Below are positions 18,122 through 26,582 of a stretch of DNA of 64,000 nucleotides, one piece after another. Every line of letters starts with the position of its first letter. Within the stretch, counting starts at the first letter, position 1. Location: assembly GCA_048498035.1 (NCBI GenBank), contig JBEHYT010000002.1:1-64000 (forward strand). The letters run 5' to 3'. The notes beneath the pieces are model-generated. The model was not told the origin of the DNA, did no database searches, and worked only from the letters and a program-made list of their open reading frames with translations. Position numbers and translations under genes: made by a program. The stretch comes from CADEDV01 sp048498035 (GTDB lineage: Bacteria; Bacteroidota; Bacteroidia; Chitinophagales; Chitinophagaceae).

Positions 18122-18308
18122 CGGCTAAAGTGGTTTATTAAGTACTTTGTGTAAACAACGAATAGTTTGCTATGCTATCTTCATTTTTATTCTATGCAGT
18201 TATTGCTGCTGCGTTTCTTTTATATTTCATTCACACTATTTGTTTAAATAAAACTGCCTGTTATACATTTCAGGGAGGATATATAAGATTGACTAAATAC
18301 ATGTAACG

Positions 18309-19724
18309 ATGAGAAAACTAATATTGGGTGCTGTTTTATTTTCAACAATTCAAATTCAGGCTCAACCTTTGAAAATGGATTGGGTTAACAAAGTTGGTGC
18401 AAAGCAATTTCCTGCTTCAAAAAAAATATATAAAGTGAATGCGGTGAGTGATACAACGAAGGTCATTACCAAAAAAATTCAATCTGCTATTGATGAATGT
18501 GCAAAAAATGGCGGGGGTATTGTAACATTTTCACCGGGTACTTATGTAACCGGCTCTGTTTTTATAAAATCGAATGTACAGTTTAGGATCGATAAGGGAG
18601 TATTGCTGCTTGGCTCACAAAGTTTTGATGATTATCCAGAGATCGATACCCGTATAGCCGGTATTGAAATGAAATGGCCTGCAGCGCTTATCAATATCAT
18701 TGATGCAAAAAACGCAGCTTTAACCGGAGATGGTACTGTTAATGCAAGAGGAAAATTTTGCTGGGATATGTACTGGGCCATGCGTAAGGACTACGATGCC
18801 AGGGGACTGCGCTGGATCATTGATTACGATGCCAAACGGGTGAGAAGTCTGTTGGTTCAAAATTCATCTGACATTACTTTAAAGACCGTAACATTTAAAA
18901 ATGCAGGATTCTGGACCGTGCAGATATTATATTCAGATCATGTAACTGCTGATGGGATCATCATCCGCAACAACGAAGATGGCCATGGACCCAGCACGGA
19001 TGGTATTGATGTGGATTCGTCAACATGGGTGCTGATAGAAAATTGCGATATTGATTGTAATGATGATAATTTTTGTTTAAAGGCCGGCCGTGACTGGGAC
19101 GGGCTGCGTGTGAACAGGCCGACAGAATATGTGGTAATAAGAAAATGCCTTGCCCGGCGTGGTGGAGGGTTGGTAACATTGGGTAGCGAAACATCCGGTG
19201 GCATCAGGCATGTACTGGCTACCGATCTCTATGCAAAAAATACCGATAATGGATTGCGGATTAAATCTGCATTTACAAGAGGCGGTGTTATAGAGGATAT
19301 TCATTTCACCAATTCAGTGATGGATTCTGTGAATAATCCATACCAGTTTAATATGAACTGGTACCCGGCATACAGTTATTCAGAATTACCCAAGGGATAT
19401 AATTACGATTCAGTTCCTGCTCACTGGAAAGCAATGTTGCATAAAGTTACACCGGCGGAAAAAGGGATTCCTAAAGCAAAAGATATTTATATAGACAATG
19501 TAAAAGCCACCAATGCCCGCAGTGCTTTTAATGCAACTGGTTACAAGGAAGCACCGCTTGAGAATTTTGTGTTTACAAATTGCTCCATAACAACTGTTTC
19601 ATTAGGTATTCTTGAATTTACAAAGGGCTGGAAATTTAATAATGTAACGATTGATGTGGCACAGAAGCCTGCCGCCACGCCTGAGACGATCAGTAAAGAA
19701 GAAAAAGAAAGGTTAAAGAATTAA
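18309..19724 (+). CDS. GH28 family glycoside hydrolase, divergent active site
   Basis: A 471-residue beta-helix protein with a signal peptide (LILGAVLFSTIQIQAQ). GH28 signatures are STDGID (near residue 231), NDDNFCLKAG (Asp252 and Asp253) and LRIKSA (Arg317, Lys319). The GHG motif, normally containing the catalytic-site His, reads GGG at residues 285-287 in RRGGGLVTLGSE, so that His is missing. The length exceeds the first GH28 by ~45 residues. It is probably a rhamnogalacturonan- or oligogalacturonide-acting relative rather than a standard polygalacturonase. A GH2 and a CE12 gene follow at 16 and 10 bp. Confidence 0.85.
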   Translation: MRKLILGAVLFSTIQIQAQPLKMDWVNKVGAKQFPASKKIYKVNAVSDTTKVITKKIQSAIDECAKNGGGIVTFSPGTYVTGSVFIKSNVQFRIDKGVLLLGSQSFDDYPEIDTRIAGIEMKWPAALINIIDAKNAALTGDGTVNARGKFCWDMYWAMRKDYDARGLRWIIDYDAKRVRSLLVQNSSDITLKTVTFKNAGFWTVQILYSDHVTADGIIIRNNEDGHGPSTDGIDVDSSTWVLIENCDIDCNDDNFCLKAGRDWDGLRVNRPTEYVVIRKCLARRGGGLVTLGSETSGGIRHVLATDLYAKNTDNGLRIKSAFTRGGVIEDIHFTNSVMDSVNNPYQFNMNWYPAYSYSELPKGYNYDSVPAHWKAMLHKVTPAEKGIPKAKDIYIDNVKATNARSAFNATGYKEAPLENFVFTNCSITTVSLGILEFTKGWKFNNVTIDVAQKPAATPETISKEEKERLKN

Positions 19725-19740
19725 TTAAAATACTTTTTGT

Positions 19741-22083
19741 ATGAAATGGTTATATAAACCAGTGGCGATTTTATCTACACTTTTCTGCTGCATTTCAGCA
19801 ATTGCCCAAACCAACAATACAAGGCAGGTTTTATCATTTGATAATGACTGGAAATTTTTTAAAGGCGATTTCAATGGTGCAGAACAGGTTGCTTTTAATG
19901 ATGTAGATTGGCGTTCTTTATCTGTACCACACGACTGGAGCATTGAAGGCCCTTATGACAGGAATAATAATACAGGACGTGGAGGTGGCTATTTGCCGGG
20001 AGGTATTGGTTGGTACCGAAAAACATTTTCGGTAAATGAAAAAGACGCAAAAAATAATTTCTTTATAGAGTTTGATGGCATCATGGCCAACAGTGATGTA
20101 TGGATAAACGGGTTTTATTTGGGCAAACGTCCCAGTGGCTATACCGGCTTGGATTATGAGCTTACCGGTCACCTGAATTTTGGGAAGGGCAAAAAAAATA
20201 TACTTGCAGTCCGTGCAGATAATACTATCCAGCCTGCATCCCGCTGGTACACAGGTGCAGGAATTTATCGCCATGTAAGGTTGGTTGTTACAAATCCGGT
20301 GCATGTTGCACATTGGGGAAGTTTCGTCACTTCATCTAATGTTTCGACAGAGAAGGCAACTCTGGAAGTGCAGACTGTTGTCACTAATCAATCAGCATCT
20401 TCAGCAACCGTTGTTGTAAAAACAGATATTGTTGATGCCAATGGTAAAGTAGTAGTATCATCAACAGAAATAAAAGAAACGATTTCCACAACAAAAGAGA
20501 AAACGGTAAATCAAAAAATAGAGATTACAAAACCTGTTTTATGGGATATTGAAAACCCGCAACTCTACAAAGCCGTTACAAAAATATGGGTTGATAAAAA
20601 ACAAGTTGATGAAATAACCACAGCCTTCGGCATACGTGACGCAAAATTTGAAGCTGCCACCGGCTTCTGGTTAAATGGAAAAAATATAAAAATAAAAGGC
20701 GTTTGCCTGCATCATGATGGCGGTGCAGTTGGTGCAGCGGTTCCTTTGGGTGTATGGAAATACCGGCTTGGCAGGTTGAAAGATGTTGGCGTTAATGCCA
20801 TTCGCACGGCTCACAATGCACCCTCACCCGAATTTTTATCCCTTTGTGATGAAATGGGCTTCCTGGTAATGGATGAAACATTCGATACCTGGAACGCAAA
20901 GAAAAGTAATGCGGAAAACGGGTACAACCTTTACTTTACCGATTGGTGGGAAAGAGACACCCGTGATATGGTAATGCGTGACCGGAATCATCCTTCCATA
21001 ATTATTTATAGTGTTGGTAACGAGATACATGATAACCTGAATGATTCTGCCGGTTTCGCAAAATATAAAATGCAGCAGGATTTAATTCATTCGTTAGATG
21101 GAACAAGACCTGTAACGATGGCATTGTTCCGTCCGGCTTTATCGCATGTATATGAAAATGGTTTTGCAAACATGATGGATGTTGTTGGCCAAAACTACCG
21201 GGAGAATGAATTGGTGGCTGCACATGAAGCAAACCCAAACAGAAAAGTTTTAGGCACCGAAAATGGCCACACGGTAAGTGCCTGGTTAGCTTTACGGGAT
21301 AAACTTTATATGAGCGGCCAATTTCTTTGGGTAGGTATTGATTACCTCGGTGAAGCTGACTGGCCAGCGATTGCAAACGGGCAAGGCGTGATTGATAAAA
21401 CGGGCGGTGCCAGAAATCTTACCTGGCAAAGAAAAAGCTGGTGGACAAAAGACCCGATGGTTTATGTAATGCGTAAGCAAGGCAATTCGGGTGCCGGTGA
21501 TTGGGTGAGCGACTGGAGTCCTACGGATATTGATACCTATGATGAAGCGCAGATACAGGTGTTCAGCAATTGCGATGAAGTGGAATTATTTTTAAATGGC
21601 AAATCAGTTGGTGCTAAAGGCCGTACAGATGATGATGCTTCGCCAAGAACCTGGTCAGTCACATTTCATAAGGGTATATTAAAAGCAGTTGCTAAAAATA
21701 AAGGACAGGTTGTTGCCGAACAGGAATTAAAAACTGCGGGGCCTCCGGCTAAAATAATTTTAACGGCAGATAAATCTTCTATAGAAAATTCATGGGATGA
21801 TGTGGTATTTATCAGGGCGGTTGTTACAGATGAAGATGGCAATCCCTGTTTGAATGCAGACAATAAAATAACATTTAGTGCAGATGGTTCGGGTGCAATA
21901 GCTGCTGTTGATAATGCCGACCTGCAGAGCAGTGAACCATACCAGGCAAAGGAACGTTGGGCCTATAAAGGCACTTGTATTGCAATTGTAAAATCGAATG
22001 CAAACACAGGTACTATAAAAGTTACAGCCAATGCAGAAAACCTAAAGACAGGTTCAGTTACTTTACAAATAGCCTCCAAATAA
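19741..22083 (+). CDS. GH2 beta-galactosidase-type glycoside hydrolase
   Basis: A 780-residue secreted enzyme (signal peptide AILSTLFCCISAIAQ). The layout is a sugar-binding domain (SVPHDWSIEGPYD), an Ig-like domain, a TIM barrel and C-terminal DUF4982-like and Ig-like domains (CDEVELFLNGKSVGAKG). Both catalytic carboxylates are in place: the acid/base Glu in YSVGNEIHD and a likely nucleophile Glu in LGTENGH. This is the standard secreted beta-galactosidase-like enzyme of the locus and is probably used for galactan or galactosyl side chains of pectin. It is cotranscribed with the upstream GH28 gene. Confidence 0.9.
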   Translation: MKWLYKPVAILSTLFCCISAIAQTNNTRQVLSFDNDWKFFKGDFNGAEQVAFNDVDWRSLSVPHDWSIEGPYDRNNNTGRGGGYLPGGIGWYRKTFSVNEKDAKNNFFIEFDGIMANSDVWINGFYLGKRPSGYTGLDYELTGHLNFGKGKKNILAVRADNTIQPASRWYTGAGIYRHVRLVVTNPVHVAHWGSFVTSSNVSTEKATLEVQTVVTNQSASSATVVVKTDIVDANGKVVVSSTEIKETISTTKEKTVNQKIEITKPVLWDIENPQLYKAVTKIWVDKKQVDEITTAFGIRDAKFEAATGFWLNGKNIKIKGVCLHHDGGAVGAAVPLGVWKYRLGRLKDVGVNAIRTAHNAPSPEFLSLCDEMGFLVMDETFDTWNAKKSNAENGYNLYFTDWWERDTRDMVMRDRNHPSIIIYSVGNEIHDNLNDSAGFAKYKMQQDLIHSLDGTRPVTMALFRPALSHVYENGFANMMDVVGQNYRENELVAAHEANPNRKVLGTENGHTVSAWLALRDKLYMSGQFLWVGIDYLGEADWPAIANGQGVIDKTGGARNLTWQRKSWWTKDPMVYVMRKQGNSGAGDWVSDWSPTDIDTYDEAQIQVFSNCDEVELFLNGKSVGAKGRTDDDASPRTWSVTFHKGILKAVAKNKGQVVAEQELKTAGPPAKIILTADKSSIENSWDDVVFIRAVVTDEDGNPCLNADNKITFSADGSGAIAAVDNADLQSSEPYQAKERWAYKGTCIAIVKSNANTGTIKVTANAENLKTGSVTLQIASK

Positions 22084-22093
22084 AGATAGAATT

Positions 22094-22873
22094 ATGAAAC
22101 GGTTTAAATTTTTCATATTGATTTTTGTGTTGGCTGCCATGGCTTTCACATTCAGCAAACACAAACCGGTTTTTTATATCATTGGTGATTCAACAGTTCG
22201 CAATGGTGATGGCACGGGCAAGAACGGCCAGGTGGGATGGGGCACTGTGATTGATGTGTATTTCGATACCTCAAAGATCAGTATTCAAAACCTGGCCATT
22301 GGTGGCAGAAGCAGTCGTACTTTTCTTACTGACGGAAGATGGGATAAGATATTGACTACTTTGCAAAAAGGAGATTATGTCATCATGCAGTTTGGGCATA
22401 ACGATGGCGGCGCATTGGACGATACAGCCAGGGCAAGAGGAACCATTAAAGGGATAGGAGACGACAGTATTGAAATTTACAATCCCATCCGTAAGATGAA
22501 AGAGATAGTGCATACTTATGGATGGTATATGCGTAAGTATATAAATGAAGCAAAAGCAAAAGGAGCCATACCGATTGTTTGCTCTCCCATTCCGCACAAT
22601 GATTGGGAAAATAATAAAGTAAAAAGATGGAGCGATGACAGTTATGCCGGCTGGGCAAAGCAGGTGGCTGAATCAGAGGGAGTTTATTTTATTGACCTGA
22701 ATAACATGGTATCGGATAAATATGAAGAACTGGGACATGATAAAGTAAAGAATTTTTTTCCTGCAGATCATACACATACCAACAGGGATGGGGCGGTATT
22801 GAATGCACAAACAGTTGTCAGCGGAATTAAAGAATTAAAAAAATGCAAACTCAAAAAATATTTACTTCAATAG
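22094..22873 (+). CDS. Rhamnogalacturonan acetylesterase-like SGNH hydrolase (CE12)
   Basis: A 259-residue SGNH-fold esterase with an N-terminal hydrophobic signal. All four blocks are visible: GDSTVRN with Ser33, AIGGRSSRTF, FGHND and DHTHTN. The trailing DxxH provides the Asp and His of the triad. CE12 enzymes remove acetyl groups from the galacturonate of rhamnogalacturonan I, so lyases and hydrolases can act. It follows the GH2 gene after 10 bp and is the last gene of that plus-strand unit. Confidence 0.9.
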   Translation: MKRFKFFILIFVLAAMAFTFSKHKPVFYIIGDSTVRNGDGTGKNGQVGWGTVIDVYFDTSKISIQNLAIGGRSSRTFLTDGRWDKILTTLQKGDYVIMQFGHNDGGALDDTARARGTIKGIGDDSIEIYNPIRKMKEIVHTYGWYMRKYINEAKAKGAIPIVCSPIPHNDWENNKVKRWSDDSYAGWAKQVAESEGVYFIDLNNMVSDKYEELGHDKVKNFFPADHTHTNRDGAVLNAQTVVSGIKELKKCKLKKYLLQ

Positions 22874-22891
22874 AAATTTATAAGTAATCTT

Positions 22892-23677
22892 TTATAATTC
22901 TCTTATCCAGATATTTCTGAAGCTTACCGGGTTGCGGTGATCCTGCAGCAGTAATGGTTCTTTAGCTGCGTGCTTCTCATATCTGGCAACGCCAATGAAC
23001 TGCATTGAGCCCCACAGTTCCACATTGTTTTGCACCAGTACGCCGTTTTGAAAAACTGTCATCCTTGCTGCAGATTTAAGGGTGCTGTCATCATTAAATC
23101 GGGGTGCAATAAAAATCACATCATAACTCTGCCATTCGCCCGGCGGGCGGCTTACATTAACCAAAGGCATGTGCTGTTTGTAAACGCTTCCTGCCTGCCC
23201 ATTGGAATAAGTGGGATTATCGTAAGAATCAAGTATCTGCAATTCGTAACGGCCCATAAATAAAACGCCACTGTTGCCACGTCCCTGTCCATTGCCTTTT
23301 ACAACTGCCGGTGTTTTCCATTCAATATGTAATTGGCAATCGCCAAAACTTTGTTTTGTTTGAATACCCTGTACCGTATTTTTTTGTTTTTCCTCAGCAG
23401 AATATTCGGCATCTTCCGCAAAACCAACAACTACTATGGCGCTGTCTTCCACTTTCCAGTTAAAGGGTTTGTGATTTTTTTTTGATTGCCATGCCGAAAC
23501 ATCTTTACCATTAAATAAAATAATAGCATCCGAAGAAGGCATCGCATCAGTTTTACCGGGGGTAACTACTTTGGGTACCGGCGACCATATTTCCGTAAGT
23601 GCCGGATCTCCCTTTTGCTGGGCAATACTATCAATAAACGTTATTAATAAAAGTAGTAAGCATAAATTCCATTTCAT
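22892..23677 (-). CDS. Secreted DUF1080 (3-keto-disaccharide hydrolase-like) protein
   Basis: A 261-residue protein with a signal peptide (NLCLLLLLITFIDSIAQ). The single domain has DUF1080 features: ILFNGKDVSAWQ, SFGDCQLHIEW, RGNSGVLFMGRYELQILDSY and a concluding HRNPVSFRNIWIREL. DUF1080 proteins include 3-keto-disaccharide hydrolases and other concanavalin-like proteins. It is 6 bp downstream of another DUF1080 gene on the minus strand and shares its operon with an MFS transporter. Substrate is unknown. Confidence 0.82.
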   Translation of the reverse strand: MKWNLCLLLLLITFIDSIAQQKGDPALTEIWSPVPKVVTPGKTDAMPSSDAIILFNGKDVSAWQSKKNHKPFNWKVEDSAIVVVGFAEDAEYSAEEKQKNTVQGIQTKQSFGDCQLHIEWKTPAVVKGNGQGRGNSGVLFMGRYELQILDSYDNPTYSNGQAGSVYKQHMPLVNVSRPPGEWQSYDVIFIAPRFNDDSTLKSAARMTVFQNGVLVQNNVELWGSMQFIGVARYEKHAAKEPLLLQDHRNPVSFRNIWIREL

Positions 23678-23683
23678 ACCATA

Positions 23684-25198
23684 CTATAGTTTTCGGAGTT
23701 TTACATTCTTATAATATATTTCGGCAAATTCAGATTGCATCAATATTCTTCCTTCTTTTACACTGGATTCTTCCCCTACATTTACTACAATACCATTTAC
23801 GATCTGCACACACCTGCCATTATACGAAATAATTTCTACAGTGTTCCATTCGCCGGTAGGCTTTTCACCATCAGCGTACTTTTCCATTCTTGTATGATTG
23901 GCCGGTTTGTTCTCTATCCCTTTTACTTTTATGGTGCTGAACCCAAGTAACCAGAAATCGCCTACATCTCCTTCCTGCATCTGGCATTCGATAGATTGGG
24001 GCCAGATGGAATCCGGTTCAGCCATCGGAATATTATAACATACTCCTCCGTCTCTCTTTGCTTTTGTACGGGACCCCCATCTTCTTTCGCCGAATTTAAA
24101 ATCAATTTTGAAATGAAAATTACTGTATCCTTTATCAGTCATTGCATAGCCGAGGTCTTTTCCTACTACATGCAACATATTGTTTTCAACGATGAAATTA
24201 GTATCAGGATCTGCATTTTTGCCGATCCCTTTGAGGAATGTATGAAATCCTTCTAAATTTTTTCCATTGAATAAAAGGGTAAAAAGATCTTTGGTATAAG
24301 GACTGATATTTTTTACCACAAAAACATAATCATTGAAATCGCCGTTTTTTGCTTCCTCATAGCAAAGCAGGTAACTATTGCTGATCAGTTTCCCGGTTGA
24401 ATCTTTTAATGGATAAATTCTTGTTGCCCTAACCGCATTGGCAGGATAGAGTAACATATTCCACACATCTTCTGAATACGCAGTATGCGTTGGTCCTGTT
24501 GCATAAAACCCAAAAGTATGATTACCGGGGTCAAATGAATTGCTGCCTGATGCAATAGCCGGCAACAAACATTGATGTTCAGGAAACGACCCCTTTTTTG
24601 CCAAAACACCCACCTGGTGTATTTCAGGTTTTTCTGCTGTATCAATATAATAGCCGAACGGAAGTTCAAAATCCGGAGAATATCTTGCTACCGGAATGAT
24701 TTCAACTTTTCCTTTGCCTGCTTTATGAAAAAGCTGGTAAGGAATTTCATCACCCTGTAATTCGGGACGGCTGTGGTTGGCGAGGGTTGTCCAGCCAATA
24801 TTTATTTTATATCCCAATGCAACTGCAACGGTTGCCAGTGTGGGTTCGTTCTCGCCTTCCCATCCTTTGGTACTAAGACCGGTGAGGTTCATGATCGATC
24901 TACCTGTAGCATTTTTTACCTGCAACCTTGCCCTTGATATTCCAATAAGATCTGTCGGTGGTGTAAATGCAAGGATGAGTTTATTTTTTTTGCAGGAAAG
25001 TATTTTAAAATTGGCTGTATCTCCATCAAGCAGTTTTACTGTTGCAGGCGTTCCCGTTAGCATGACAGAATCAGGTTTACTGACGGTACCTTTTATGGCA
25101 GAAAAAATAAACCCCTTTTTTGATGCATAGGTATGTTGTGCAGTTGCGGAAAACATTCCGCAAAAGAAAATGCAAGTAAACAGGATGATTTTTTTCAT
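23684..25198 (-). CDS. Two-domain secreted protein with C-terminal DUF1080 fold
   Basis: A 504-residue protein with a signal peptide (ILFTCIFFCGMFSATAQ). The N-terminal ~300 residues are beta-rich and may resemble DUF4114 (NGDFNDYVFVVKNI), with an Ig-like start. The C-terminal ~200 residues are DUF1080-like (LLFNGKNLEGFHTF, YSNFHFKIDFKFGERRWG, SIECQMQEGDVGDF). The catalytic role is not established. It sits between an MFS transporter and a second DUF1080 gene, which suggests that all three process the same substrate. The two DUF1080 genes are related only in the fold, so they are not a recent tandem copy. Confidence 0.75.
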   Translation of the reverse strand: MKKIILFTCIFFCGMFSATAQHTYASKKGFIFSAIKGTVSKPDSVMLTGTPATVKLLDGDTANFKILSCKKNKLILAFTPPTDLIGISRARLQVKNATGRSIMNLTGLSTKGWEGENEPTLATVAVALGYKINIGWTTLANHSRPELQGDEIPYQLFHKAGKGKVEIIPVARYSPDFELPFGYYIDTAEKPEIHQVGVLAKKGSFPEHQCLLPAIASGSNSFDPGNHTFGFYATGPTHTAYSEDVWNMLLYPANAVRATRIYPLKDSTGKLISNSYLLCYEEAKNGDFNDYVFVVKNISPYTKDLFTLLFNGKNLEGFHTFLKGIGKNADPDTNFIVENNMLHVVGKDLGYAMTDKGYSNFHFKIDFKFGERRWGSRTKAKRDGGVCYNIPMAEPDSIWPQSIECQMQEGDVGDFWLLGFSTIKVKGIENKPANHTRMEKYADGEKPTGEWNTVEIISYNGRCVQIVNGIVVNVGEESSVKEGRILMQSEFAEIYYKNVKLRKL

Positions 25199-25206
25199 GC
25201 TATATT

Positions 25207-26424
25207 TTATTTAGATTGTTTTTTTTTAAATATAAAAATCAGGACAAACACAACCAGCAGGATGGCAGGCATTACCGCAACTTTCAAAAAAGTATGCGAA
25301 CCTGCAAATATATCTGCTGCAGAAGTTGTCATCCCTTTTGCAATAGCTTCCTGTTTATAATTATCTAACCATCTTCCCATCATGGGTAATATCAACGAAA
25401 CAGAAAACATACCGGCGCCACCCATTAGCGAAAGTCCCAATGCGCCTGTTTTTGGTAAATACTCCGATACAAAGCCAAGCATTGTTGGCCAAAAGAAACA
25501 AATGCCAGCAGCGAAAATGAATGCAGCACCAAACGCAGCATAACCTGTAAACATGCTTAATAACACCAGGCCAATGCCAGCAAACAAAGCAGAAAATATC
25601 AACATACCATTAGGATTAAGGCGATGAACAACCGGCCCGGAAAAATATCTTCCCAATGCCATAACGCCAAAAATAAAAACCAGCACGAGTATGCCGGATA
25701 CACCGGAGCCTTCCAGCAATCCAAGTATCCAGGTGGTGGTTCCCAGTTCTGTTGCAGCAGTTAAAAACATGCAGGCAAGCATTATTAAAAATAGCGGTTG
25801 CAAACAGGCTTTAAACATTTCACTCGTACTTATGCCTTGTGTAACACGTTCTGTTTTGGGGAATTTTAATTTTAAAAAGATGATGCCATATATAATAGCG
25901 GCAATAAACAGTGGAATCATCAGCAGCCGCCAGTCGAGATGAAACTGGCTCAGTATAAAATAAGCCAACAAACCACCGATTACATTTCCACCCGGAAACC
26001 AAACATGAAACCTGTTGAGCATGGTGGTTTTATTATTGGGGTATAATGAAACCACTAAAGGATTGCAGGCGGCTTCCACCATGCCATTACCAATGCCGAT
26101 ACACAACGTACCAACAAAAAGCATAGTACTGTCTTTTGCAATAATATAAATAGCAGCGCCAGCTATATGGCCTGCAAAAGAAAACCCAAGTAAACGTTTC
26201 ATGCCAATTACATCGCACAAAGAGCCTCCAATGATCATGGCTATGGTAAAGCCCCAAAAAGCCGGGGCAAATATCCATCCTGTTTCTTCCTTGGTTAAAT
26301 TAAACTGGCTTCCCCATACGCCTTCTAATGAGGCACGAAATGCAAAAGTGAGTGAAGTAAAAATGAGGGCTATGCAGCTTGCTGTAAATAATGCAGATGG
26401 CCGCAGATCATCAGTTGAATTCAT
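25207..26424 (-). CDS. MFS sugar transporter (FucP/FHS-like group)
   Basis: About 405 residues with around 12 hydrophobic segments. Start 26424 (MNSTDDLRPSALFTAS) is preferred over the longer frame, whose first 25 residues look like non-coding sequence. Visible features include the loop segment GGSLCDVIGMKRLLGF between helices and the conserved pattern GNGMVEAACNPLVVSLYP, typical of Bacteroidota MFS transporters near sugar enzymes. It leads a minus-strand operon with two DUF1080 genes, spaced by 8 and 6 bp. Its likely job is uptake of the product made by the DUF1080 proteins. The specificity cannot be read from the sequence. Confidence 0.8.
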   Translation of the reverse strand: MNSTDDLRPSALFTASCIALIFTSLTFAFRASLEGVWGSQFNLTKEETGWIFAPAFWGFTIAMIIGGSLCDVIGMKRLLGFSFAGHIAGAAIYIIAKDSTMLFVGTLCIGIGNGMVEAACNPLVVSLYPNNKTTMLNRFHVWFPGGNVIGGLLAYFILSQFHLDWRLLMIPLFIAAIIYGIIFLKLKFPKTERVTQGISTSEMFKACLQPLFLIMLACMFLTAATELGTTTWILGLLEGSGVSGILVLVFIFGVMALGRYFSGPVVHRLNPNGMLIFSALFAGIGLVLLSMFTGYAAFGAAFIFAAGICFFWPTMLGFVSEYLPKTGALGLSLMGGAGMFSVSLILPMMGRWLDNYKQEAIAKGMTTSAADIFAGSHTFLKVAVMPAILLVVFVLIFIFKKKQSK

Positions 26425-26511
26425 ACAAACAAGCTTTGGTATAGTTATAAAAAATTCTGTGTGGAAATTATAATAGCAATATAAACTTAGTTTAATCATC
26501 GAAACCCTGCA

Positions 26512-26526
26512 TCCTGATGTGTCCTG
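26512..26526 (-). promoter_or_regulatory. CAGGA-N5-CAGGA box in the divergent MFS / six-hairpin gene gap
   Basis: Read on the minus strand the site is CAGGA CACAT CAGGA, period 10 bp, followed by TGCAGGG. It is 88 bp from the preferred MFS start and 57 bp from the plus-strand gene at 26583, so it may control both. A TAAGTTTA element (Bacteroidota -7 TAnnTTTG type) lies downstream on the minus strand, and TAACTTTA lies downstream on the plus strand. Confidence 0.6.
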
Positions 26527-26582
26527 CTTTTGTAAAAATCGTCAATGTATTTAGTTGTAGAACCCTTTAACTTTATACAGTT

